From an uncultured bacterium (GTDB lineage Bacteria > Hydrogenedentota > Hydrogenedentia > Hydrogenedentales > CAILVY01): 50,497 nt of DNA. Where the stretch lies: assembly GCA_937951485.1 (NCBI GenBank), contig CALEDJ010000050.1, forward strand, positions 1 to 50,497, written 5' to 3'. A program made the translations under genes and the position numbers. Position 1 is the stretch's first letter. Every line of letters starts with the position of its first letter. Below, piece by piece: positions 43,557 to 50,497 of this stretch. Below the pieces are notes generated by a model that made no database searches, was not told where the DNA came from, and was given only the letters and a program-made list of their open reading frames with translations.

Positions 43557-45038
43557 TCAGCCCACTTGACTGCGACAGCGCCGCACCGCGTCGTCCCAGC
43601 CAGCCAGGGCACGCTGTCGGCGGGTCGCATCCCACTGGGGTTCAAAGACCCGCTCGGGCTGCCAAATCCCGCGCAGGGCGTCGAGGCCGGGCCAGAATCC
43701 GACCGCCAAACCGGCGAGGAAAGCCGCGCCAAGTGCCGTTGTTTCAATGGTTTGACCGCGCATCACGGGGATGTTGAGCAGATTGGCCTGGTGCTGCATG
43801 AGCAGGTTGTTGGCGGCGGCCCCGCCGTCCACCCGCAGTTGCGGAATGCCCGCGCCCATGTCGCGTTCCATGGTGCGGACGACATCGGCGGACTGAAAGG
43901 CGATGGACTCCAAGGCAGCGCGCACGAGATGGGCGCGTCCCGCGCCACGGGTCAGGCCGACAATGACCCCCCGGGCACGCATGTCCCAGTGGGGCGCGCC
44001 CAGGCCGACGAATGCGGGGACGATATAGACGCCGCCGGTGTCCTCCACTTCCGCGGCGACTGTTTCGCTGTGGGCGGCGGAGTCAATGAGTTTCAGTTCA
44101 TCGCGCAGCCATTGGACCACTGCGCCGCCGACAAAGACGCTGCCCTCGAGGGCGTATTCCACCTTGCCGCCCAACCCCCAGCCGATGGTCGTCAACAGCC
44201 CGCTCTTGGACGCCACCGGCTTCTCGCCGGTGTTCATGAGCAGGAAACAGCCGGTGCCGTAGGTATTCTTACAGTCGCGGGGATCAAATGCGGCCTGGCC
44301 GAAGAGCGCGCCCTGCTGGTCGCCGATGAGCGAAGCGACAGGGATTTCGCCGCCGATCGCGGTGGTGACGCCGTAGACCTGACTGGACGGACGCGCCTCC
44401 GGCAGCATCTCCGGCGGCACATCGAGCCGCCGCAGAAGGGTCTCGTCCCAGCGGCAGTCATGGATGTTGAAAAGCAACGTACGCGACGCGTTGGAATAGT
44501 CCGTGGCGTGGACGCCGGTGAGTTTATACAAAAGCCATGAATCAATGGTGCCGAAACAGAGTTCGCCGCGCGCGGCCCGTTCCCGCGCACCGGGGACATG
44601 GTCCAATAACCATTTCACCTTCGTGCCGGAGAAATAGGCGTCAATCACCAGGCCGGTGCGGCTGCGAAAGGTCTCCTCCAGCCCCTGCCCCTTCAACTGC
44701 TCGCAAAGGTCCGTGGTGCGGCGGCATTGCCATACGATCGCGTTGTGGATGGGTTGCCCCGTGCGCCGGTCCCATACCACGGTCGTCTCGCGCTGGTTGG
44801 TGATGCCGATCGCCGCCACCGCCGCCGGGGATGTGCCCGCCTTTTCCAGCACGGCGCGCGCCGTCGCCAGTTGCGATTCCCAGATTTCCATGGGGTCATG
44901 CTCGACCCAGCCGGGTCGCGGATAATATTGGCGGAACTCCTGCTGCGCCGCCGCCACCGGCTTGCCCTCCCGGTCAAAAAGAATGCTCCGTGAACTCGTC
45001 GTGCCCTGGTCCAGGGCGAGAATATATCGCGCGCTCAT
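43557..45038 (-). CDS. glpK: Glycerol kinase
   Basis: This is a 493-residue FGGY kinase. It phosphorylates glycerol to glycerol-3-phosphate. Features: [15 protein letters not shown] (nucleotide loop), [13 protein letters not shown], the glycerol contacts in [37 protein letters not shown] and the late [18 protein letters not shown] supports the ATG at 45038. It and the GDPD (26651) feed the same glycerol-3-phosphate pool, although they are not in one operon. No glpF or glpD is nearby. Confidence 0.95.
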   Translation of the reverse strand: MSARYILALDQGTTSSRSILFDREGKPVAAAQQEFRQYYPRPGWVEHDPMEIWESQLATARAVLEKAGTSPAAVAAIGITNQRETTVVWDRRTGQPIHNAIVWQCRRTTDLCEQLKGQGLEETFRSRTGLVIDAYFSGTKVKWLLDHVPGARERAARGELCFGTIDSWLLYKLTGVHATDYSNASRTLLFNIHDCRWDETLLRRLDVPPEMLPEARPSSQVYGVTTAIGGEIPVASLIGDQQGALFGQAAFDPRDCKNTYGTGCFLLMNTGEKPVASKSGLLTTIGWGLGGKVEYALEGSVFVGGAVVQWLRDELKLIDSAAHSETVAAEVEDTGGVYIVPAFVGLGAPHWDMRARGVIVGLTRGAGRAHLVRAALESIAFQSADVVRTMERDMGAGIPQLRVDGGAAANNLLMQHQANLLNIPVMRGQTIETTALGAAFLAGLAVGFWPGLDALRGIWQPERVFEPQWDATRRQRALAGWDDAVRRCRSQVG

Positions 45039-45217
45039 GACCTGCCTCCCGCGCGGCCCCGCGCCGCGCCGCATACGATAGCATGCCGCACACGCTGGAG
45101 GCACTATCCCCCTGAGGTTGCGCGCACAGCGCCGCGTGTCAGCCACACTACGTTTGTTTTCGTAAGGGTATGGAGAATCGCTGTGGGTTGGCGCGGAGTT
45201 ATCAATCTTGTTACATT

Positions 45218-45328
45218 TTTTTGGAGTGCGGCGGATCGACGACGCTTTCAGCCGGGCGGCGTGCCGCCCGGGGCGTCCAGGCAGACCTGGACGCAGCAAA
45301 GCGGCGGCAAGCCGCCGCAGTCCAAAAA
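45218..45328. repeat. Multi-hairpin palindromic element
   Basis: The outer arms TTTTTGGAGTGCGGCGG and CCGCCGCAGTCCAAAAA are complementary with one mismatch. Inside lie CGGGCGGC-GT-GCCGCCCG (45253-45270) and GCGTCCAGG-N4-CCTGGACGC (45273-45294), then GCGGCGGC-AA-GCCGCCGC next to the right arm. This is typical of REP clusters mobilised by REP-associated transposases; no transposase is in the window. Confidence 0.8.
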
Positions 45329-45350
45329 CGTTCAAGATGGAGTGGATTGA

Positions 45351-47405
45351 ATGCAGGCAGTTTTGCTGATCGCGTTGATGTTGACCGTCGGGGAGAGCGC
45401 GGAGGAACGCTTGTATTTGCAGGCGGCCACGGAGGAGCGCGCGGGTCGGATCGCCCAGGCGCAGGTGCTTTTTGAGCAATGTGCGCGGGAAAAAGGCGCG
45501 CTGGCGCGGTATGCCGAAGTCCGGGCGCTGGCCTGTACAGCCAAACAGGGCCGGAGCGTGGAGGCGGTCGAGGGGTATCGCGCGTTTCTGAAGGCGCACG
45601 GAGACACTCCCTGGGCGCGCATGGCGGAGGCATGGCTGGCGAGGCTCCTGGCGGAAGAGAAGCGCCATGCGGAGGCTGCCCCGTATTTCACGGCGGCGCT
45701 GCGTCTTGATCCCGAACCGTGGTGGCTGGACCGCTACGCCTGGCCTGCGGTTGAAAGCCTGCTGGCCCACCCCGAAGGCCATGCCGAAGGCTATATGTGG
45801 CTGCGGCATCGCGTGGAAACGGCGACGCTCGGCACGCCGCGCCTGCATGCGGCGCGGCGGCTCGTGCAGTCGCCGGACCCCACCGACCGCGCCGTGGCGG
45901 TGATCGGCATGCTCCGCTCCAACGCTTACCAGGAAGCCGCCGAGGCGCTGCAACAGGTCGTCGTATCGCTTCGGGGGCCGGAAGACGTGGAACTGCCGGT
46001 GTCGCTGATCGTGCCCCGCTTGCTCGATGACAAGGCCCCCGTCGCCGATCAGCGCGAATTGTGCCTGAAACTCGCCGAGGCGAACCCGGATGACCGGTGG
46101 ACGCCGCTGTTGCTCACCTACGCGATGCGCGTCCACGCTGCGCACCGGCGCTTCGGGCGCGCGGAATCGTTCTGCGACGTGCTCGTCCGGCGCTATCCCG
46201 CGACCCGCGAGGCGGGCGACGCGCTGTGGTGGCTGGCGAACTACCAGCGCGATGAGGGACGTCACGACGCCGCCTTGGCGCTGTATGAACGCCTCGCGCG
46301 GGACTGTCCAACGCATCTGCGCGCGCCCGACGCGCTGTTCCAAATCGGCTGGCGGCATTATCAATCCGGCAAGCACCGCGACGCGGAGGCGGCATTCCTC
46401 GACTTGGGCAAACGCTATCCGGACAGCATGGCCCGGGCACAGGGCTACTACCTCGCGGGCCGTATCCGCGAGGCCGCCGGCGATTTGCGGACCGCCCGCC
46501 TCTACTATGTCTATGCGGCCCACGACGCCATCGGCGATTACTATGCGCACCGCGCCCTCGACCGCCTCATTTCCGGCGACGATGGAGATGATGAAACGCC
46601 CGTAAATCTCCGCGTCGTCGGCGACACGTCGTTTGTGCGCCCCTTCCTCGGCAAGCCCCAGGAACCGCCCGCATTCCCGCCGCACATCGAAAAGGACGCG
46701 CGGGCGCAGCGGCTGCGCTTTTTCGGGCTGCACGGCTTCGAGGAGGGCGAGTGGGAGGCGGTGCATCTGTGCCGGCAACTGGGCGGCCACCGCGACGCGG
46801 ACCACTGGTACCGGCTGGCCGCCGAGGCGGGCTTCGCCCACACCGCGCTGCGCCATGCCGACGCCTATGGATGGGGTTTGCGACATGGCCGGCCCACACC
46901 CGACCGAATTCGGCTGCTCTTTCCGCGCGCGTACTGGCCCGAAATATCCGCCCAGGCCCGCGATGCCGAGGTGGACCCCTATCTCCTGCTGGCCATTGCG
47001 CGACAAGAGAGCACTTTTCGCGCGAGCATCGTCTCGCATGCGGGCGCGACCGGCGTCATGCAGATCATGCCCGCGACGGGGCGTTGGCTTGCCGACGTGG
47101 ACGCCAATATCCCCGCCGATTACGCCAAGAATCTGGAATCCGCCCGCCACTCCATCCGCATGGGCGCGTTTTACATGCGCCGCATGCTCCGTCGCTCCGG
47201 CAACAACCTCATCTTCGCCCTCGCTTCCTACAATGCCGGCCCCGGCAATTGCGACAAATGGCGCAATCGTTTCCCCAATCTCGAGATGGAGGAATTCATC
47301 GAGGCGATCCCTTTCAGGGAAACGCGCGATTACGTGAAGAAAGTGCTCGGCAACTATGCCGCCTACTACTCCCTCTATCCGCCGCCGGAGACTCCCGCTC
47401 CGTGA
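45351..47405 (+). CDS. Slt-type lytic transglycosylase with helical repeats
   Basis: This is a 684-residue periplasmic enzyme that cleaves peptidoglycan. It has a short N-terminal signal ([17 protein letters not shown]), about 500 residues of TPR-like helices (for example [38 protein letters not shown]) and a C-terminal SLT domain. That domain has the catalytic Glu in [20 protein letters not shown] then [11 protein letters not shown], and [11 protein letters not shown]. The layout matches Slt70. The multi-hairpin element directly upstream occupies the promoter area. The stop is 124 bp from the next gene. Confidence 0.92.
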   Translation: MQAVLLIALMLTVGESAEERLYLQAATEERAGRIAQAQVLFEQCAREKGALARYAEVRALACTAKQGRSVEAVEGYRAFLKAHGDTPWARMAEAWLARLLAEEKRHAEAAPYFTAALRLDPEPWWLDRYAWPAVESLLAHPEGHAEGYMWLRHRVETATLGTPRLHAARRLVQSPDPTDRAVAVIGMLRSNAYQEAAEALQQVVVSLRGPEDVELPVSLIVPRLLDDKAPVADQRELCLKLAEANPDDRWTPLLLTYAMRVHAAHRRFGRAESFCDVLVRRYPATREAGDALWWLANYQRDEGRHDAALALYERLARDCPTHLRAPDALFQIGWRHYQSGKHRDAEAAFLDLGKRYPDSMARAQGYYLAGRIREAAGDLRTARLYYVYAAHDAIGDYYAHRALDRLISGDDGDDETPVNLRVVGDTSFVRPFLGKPQEPPAFPPHIEKDARAQRLRFFGLHGFEEGEWEAVHLCRQLGGHRDADHWYRLAAEAGFAHTALRHADAYGWGLRHGRPTPDRIRLLFPRAYWPEISAQARDAEVDPYLLLAIARQESTFRASIVSHAGATGVMQIMPATGRWLADVDANIPADYAKNLESARHSIRMGAFYMRRMLRRSGNNLIFALASYNAGPGNCDKWRNRFPNLEMEEFIEAIPFRETRDYVKKVLGNYAAYYSLYPPPETPAP

Positions 47406-47529
47406 TTCTATTTCTGCGGACGGAATATTACGGTCTTGCCTTGCGCGTCCCGGGGTGTGTAGCATAATCGCAAGACCAGGATGCGGCGTCCGGGTTGGAG
47501 GCGGGCCGGCGCAGCACAGAGACGGAACA

Positions 47530-48102
47530 ATGATTGACTTTGCATGTCCGCACTGCGAAAGGATGCTGCGGGTTTCCGATAAGGAACTGGGCAAGGCAGG
47601 TAAATGCCGTCATTGCGGGGGGGTGTTCATGGTGGTGCTGGTGGAGCCGCCGGACGCAGCGCCCAACGAAGACGCCGAGGCCTACCAGTACGATGTCGCG
47701 CTGGAGAGCAGCCCGGACACACAGGCGCGCGTGCGGCTGGAAGTGCAGTCGCGCGCACCGCTCGGCAATATCCTCGACACGCACTACCTCTACGAAGAAG
47801 TCATCGCCTACTTTCATGAACATCGCGCCGAGGACCCCCTGGCGCTCCCGTTGACCGCGCAGGCATGCATGCAGCACATCGCGCTCGCTCCCGAAATAAA
47901 GGACGCCTTCGCTGCGCGCGGCCTCTCCCTGCCCACACATGCGGGCTATCAAGTTCTCGCAGGCATCCGCGAAAAACAAAGACGATTCAAGGATGTCGTG
48001 GAAATGTGTATGCAAGCCAAAACCGAAGGCTGGGCCGGCGACTGGGATCAGCGCATCGCGAGGTGCCGCAAAACCACGGTAATGAAAAAACACCCGGAAT
48101 GA
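47530..48102 (+). CDS. Zinc-ribbon protein, unknown function
   Basis: This is a 190-residue protein. The N-terminal [20 protein letters not shown] then GKCRHCG is an MJ0042-type zinc finger. The remaining roughly 150 residues are a soluble helical domain ([40 protein letters not shown]). No function can be given. Such N-terminal zinc ribbons are common in Planctomycetota-type proteins. A 9-bp repeat tract lies between it and the next gene. Confidence 0.7.
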   Translation: MIDFACPHCERMLRVSDKELGKAGKCRHCGGVFMVVLVEPPDAAPNEDAEAYQYDVALESSPDTQARVRLEVQSRAPLGNILDTHYLYEEVIAYFHEHRAEDPLALPLTAQACMQHIALAPEIKDAFAARGLSLPTHAGYQVLAGIREKQRRFKDVVEMCMQAKTEGWAGDWDQRIARCRKTTVMKKHPE

Positions 48103-48126
48103 GCGACGCCGAAGGGGAAGGGTGGT

Positions 48127-48158
48127 GGGTCGGACAGGTCCGACAAGAAAAGGAACAC
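48127..48158. repeat. Short 9-bp tract
   Basis: TCGGACAGG, TCCGACAAG and AAAAGGAAC follow with a 9-bp step directly before the ATG at 48163. This is a weak member of the family; the last unit doubles as the ribosome site (AAGGAA). Confidence 0.5.
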
Positions 48159-48162
48159 ACCC

Positions 48163-49374
48163 ATGAAACGCATCATTCTCTGGGCGGCATTCGCGGCCAT
48201 CGCGTTCCTCGGCGCGGCGGCGTTTGCCGAAGCGCCCACACCGCCCGATCCCGACCAGGCGTATGTCGAGAAGTTTCTCGAAAAGAATCCACGGGTTGCG
48301 AATCCGCCGGCATTGGCGGACTACGCCACGGTGGACCGCTACCAAGAACGCTTCCTTGGAGAATATCTGGACAAGCAACTGGAGTATATCTCGAACGACC
48401 GGGGCGGCATCGCATGGGGGCTGGCCTATTTCATGATTTCGCTGAACGAAATGCGCCGCGCCACGGGCGATCGCAAATACCTCGATGCCAACCTGCGCTG
48501 CGTGCGCGCCGTCATGGCCGCCACCGACGACAAGCGGGGCAAGGCGTTGTGGACCGGGCGTGTCGTCCCCGCGTGGGGTTGCGACATATACGCCCAGCGC
48601 GGCCGCGCGGTATTCGCCGTGCACACGGGTATCATCGTCGCGCCTGTCCTGGAATTTCTGCTGCTGGCCAAAGAGGACGCCGCATTCCTGGCCGACTTGG
48701 GCGACGAATACGAAAAGATTGTCCAGGGCGCGCTGGCGGCGCTCGCCGTACATGACCGGCAATGGCGCGACGGCCCAAGTCCCGACGAAGGCCATTACAT
48801 CGGACTGGACCAGGAGGACATGCTGGAGAACCGCCCGCTGCCCGCGAACCGTCTCAACGCGATGGGCTGGGCGTTGTGGCGCGCGGGCGAAATCACCGGC
48901 GATGCGCGGCATCGCGACCGCGCCGTTGCGCTCGGGCGCTACTTTCGCAACCGCCTGACACTGCACGACAATGCCTATTACTGGCCCTATATGTTGCCGG
49001 ACGATCCCGTACCCCCGGTTCCGGTCCAAGAACAGCCGCCGGGCGAAGACAGTTCCCACGGCGGCCTCACCATGATGCTGGTCCATGCGCTGGCGGATGC
49101 CGGACAGGTCTTCGATATCGAAGACCTGCGGCGCTTCGCACGCATGGTCATCCAGGGCGTAGCGCGGCGCGATGACGGCATCCTCATCAGCCGCATCAAC
49201 GGTGCGGCAGACCTGTCGCCGGATTACATCGGCGCGCCCTCGAAGTACCTGCCGCTCGCGCGGGTCAATTCTGAAGTGCGGGACCGCATTGTCACCTTTT
49301 ACCTCCGCTACCGGCCCAGCCCAGCGCCCATCGAACTCGCGCAACTGGTCCGATACGCGCTGCCTGTGTCCTGA
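48163..49374 (+). CDS. Secreted alpha/alpha-barrel protein, possible sugar-active enzyme
   Basis: This is a 403-residue protein. The signal peptide (KRIILWAAFAAIAFLGAAAF) ends at AEA. The rest has the repeating helix-pair pattern of (alpha/alpha)6 barrels: GGIAWGLAYFMISLNEMRRA, KYLDANLRCVRAVMAA, NRLNAMGWALWRAGEITGD and SSHGGLTMMLVHALADAG. Such barrels include glucuronyl epimerases, lyases and GH88-like enzymes. No signature fixes the reaction, so I call it only a possible enzyme. It could work with the other secreted sugar-active proteins. Confidence 0.65.
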   Translation: MKRIILWAAFAAIAFLGAAAFAEAPTPPDPDQAYVEKFLEKNPRVANPPALADYATVDRYQERFLGEYLDKQLEYISNDRGGIAWGLAYFMISLNEMRRATGDRKYLDANLRCVRAVMAATDDKRGKALWTGRVVPAWGCDIYAQRGRAVFAVHTGIIVAPVLEFLLLAKEDAAFLADLGDEYEKIVQGALAALAVHDRQWRDGPSPDEGHYIGLDQEDMLENRPLPANRLNAMGWALWRAGEITGDARHRDRAVALGRYFRNRLTLHDNAYYWPYMLPDDPVPPVPVQEQPPGEDSSHGGLTMMLVHALADAGQVFDIEDLRRFARMVIQGVARRDDGILISRINGAADLSPDYIGAPSKYLPLARVNSEVRDRIVTFYLRYRPSPAPIELAQLVRYALPVS

Positions 49375-49458
49375 AGGCGGTGTCCGTTCCCATTGCGCTC
49401 CGCTTGATTGTCCATGGCCCAAAGACTACGATCTTTTCGTGGCGAAAGGGTCAATCCC

Positions 49459-50328
49459 ATGGAACTGAGCATGGAGACGATGCGGGGCATCCTGCCGGCG
49501 CGTCCGAGGGATGGCCACAAAGGCCGGTTCGGCCACCTCTTCGTGATTGCCGGGTCGCGCAGATTCACCGGCGCGGCGAGGCTGGTCTGCGAGGCGGCGC
49601 TACGCTCCGGCGTGGGACTCGTCACGGCGGGCGTGCCGCGACCGCTGGCCGACTGCCTGGCGGCCGCCTTCCTGGAGGCGATGAGCCTGCCGCTGCGCGC
49701 CACGGATGCCGAGAGCATTTCATCCGAAGCGCTCGCGCCCGCCCTCCGCTTCGCGGAAGACAAGGATGCAGTTGCCATCGGGCCGGGATTGTCGGTACAT
49801 CCCGACACGGTGGCGTTCGTGCGGGAATTTGTGCCGCATTGTCCCGTGCCGCTGGTGATTGACGCCGACGCGCTCAACGCCTTGCGTGAATCCCCCGCGA
49901 CGCTGCGCGCCATCCGCGCACCGTGCATCCTCACGCCGCATCCCGGTGAAATGGCCCGCCTCACCGCAAGCACCACGACGGCGGTCCAGTCGGATCGCGA
50001 AGGCTGCGCGCGGCGCCTGGCGCAGGAATCCGGTTGCGTGGTGGTATTGAAGGGCTACCGGACGGTGGTCGCCGCGCCGGACGGAAGGATCGCGATCAAT
50101 CCGACCGGCGGGCACGGACTGGCCAAAGGCGGCACGGGCGATGTGCTCACCGGCCTGGTCGGCGGGCTGATCGCCCAGGGCATGACGCCCTTTGACGCCG
50201 CGTGCCTGGGTGTTTTTGTGCATGGACTGGCCGGGGACCTCGCGGCCACGCGATTCACCGCGCGTGGCATGACCGCAGGCGATGCGCTCCGCATGATCCC
50301 CGCCGCCTGGAAGAAACTGGAGGGGTAA
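49459..50328 (+). CDS. nnrD: ADP-dependent NAD(P)H-hydrate dehydratase
   Basis: This is a 289-residue ribokinase-like enzyme that repairs hydrated NAD(P)H (NADHX). Motifs: GRFGHLFVIAGSRRFTGAAR, AIGPGLS, VIDADALNAL, LTPHPGEMARL and NPTGGHGLAKGGTGDVLTG with the catalytic Asp. It lacks the N-terminal epimerase domain (NnrE) that is often fused, so the epimerase must be encoded elsewhere. I chose the ATG at 49459; in-frame upstream starts exist (49408, 49414) but have no better ribosome site. The 54-bp tandem repeat begins about 36 bp after the stop. Confidence 0.9.
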   Translation: MELSMETMRGILPARPRDGHKGRFGHLFVIAGSRRFTGAARLVCEAALRSGVGLVTAGVPRPLADCLAAAFLEAMSLPLRATDAESISSEALAPALRFAEDKDAVAIGPGLSVHPDTVAFVREFVPHCPVPLVIDADALNALRESPATLRAIRAPCILTPHPGEMARLTASTTTAVQSDREGCARRLAQESGCVVVLKGYRTVVAAPDGRIAINPTGGHGLAKGGTGDVLTGLVGGLIAQGMTPFDAACLGVFVHGLAGDLAATRFTARGMTAGDALRMIPAAWKKLEG

Positions 50329-50363
50329 TTACGACTTCCACACAACAGTTTCCCTCACCCTGC

Positions 50364-50497
50364 CCCTCTCCCAGAGGGAGAGGGAACCGTTGTCGTGCTC
50401 GGGTTTTGCAGCAACTGCCCTCTCCCAGGGGGAGAGGGAACCGTTGTCGTGCTCGGGTTTTGCAGCAACTGCCCTCTCCCAGGGGGAGAGGGAACCG
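50364..50497. repeat. 54-bp tandem repeat with internal hairpin, running off the window
   Basis: Units start at 50364, 50418 and 50472. Each begins CCCTCTCCC-AGR-GGGAGAGGG, a 9-bp perfect hairpin, followed by a constant GAACCG-like tail ending GCAGCAACTG. The first unit differs in the hairpin loop. The array continues past the window end, so its length is unknown. Confidence 0.9.

Noticed and set aside
45039-47594. Antisense open frame that extends far upstream of glpK
   Set aside because: glpK itself starts at 45038 with GGGAGG; the extension is opposite the transglycosylase gene and unlike any protein.
50364-50497. CRISPR array
   Set aside because: The units are contiguous and near-identical over all 54 bp, so there are no variable spacers; no cas genes are present.

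Overview
The window is a GC-rich bacterial chromosome segment with no rRNA, tRNA or CRISPR array. The gene mix suggests an uncultured Gram-negative lineage such as Hydrogenedentota, Planctomycetota or another PVC-like group. It includes a DUF1559-type prepilin-like protein with an H-X9-DG tail, a Tat-exported Gfo/Idh/MocA oxidoreductase, a HEAT-DUF1080 protein, a DUF2961 (GH172) enzyme, a heptosyltransferase, TatA and HslV. Repeat-rich intergenic DNA fits the same picture. The phylum is inferred from these families, not from a marker gene.

Layout. 0.2-3.5 kb: a glycyl radical enzyme, then a hicBA toxin-antitoxin pair (toxin frameshifted), then a 79-bp second copy of the radical enzyme's tail. 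3.4-5.4 kb (minus): lipoprotein, prepilin-like protein and sulfotransferase. 5.7-10.0 kb (plus): sugar isomerase, ABC exporter and TauE-type exporter. 10.0-12.4 kb: an AT-rich promoter driving a self-regulated-looking HTH gene and a restriction-like protein of unknown role. 12.4-17.8 kb: foldase, broken SGNH-TPR gene, zinc protein, miaA and an alpha/beta hydrolase. 17.9-20.8 kb: CIRCE-controlled solitary groEL and an R2-like oxidase. 21.2-27.5 kb: oxidoreductase, HEAT-DUF1080, GH172 and glycerophosphodiesterase genes for sugar and glycerol-phosphate breakdown. 27.6-30.9 kb: a lower-GC island (minus strand) flanked by 97-bp direct repeats. It encodes a membrane-anchored protein, a secreted possible cysteine peptidase or amidase and a frameshifted Lgt, behind a promoter whose spacer holds ten consecutive C. 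31-43.4 kb: housekeeping and envelope genes, including trmH, an epimerase, a receiver-kinase, a ROK kinase, a HAD hydrolase, a degenerate GH3-PKD, hslV, tatA, a degenerate NtrC-like regulator and a heptosyltransferase. 43.5-50.5 kb: glpK, a lytic transglycosylase, a zinc-ribbon protein, an alpha/alpha-barrel protein and an NAD(P)HX dehydratase, ending in a 54-bp tandem repeat.

Three signals cut across genes. (1) Two cargo segments, hicBA and the 3.3-kb island, are each bracketed by roughly 95%-identical direct copies of an adjacent gene end. (2) At least six intergenic tracts share a 9-bp period built on GGAC/GTCC but with different units. (3) Several proteins keep a family fold while losing catalytic residues: the NtrC-like regulator, GH3, the HTH-nucleotidyltransferase and the HsdR-N-like protein.
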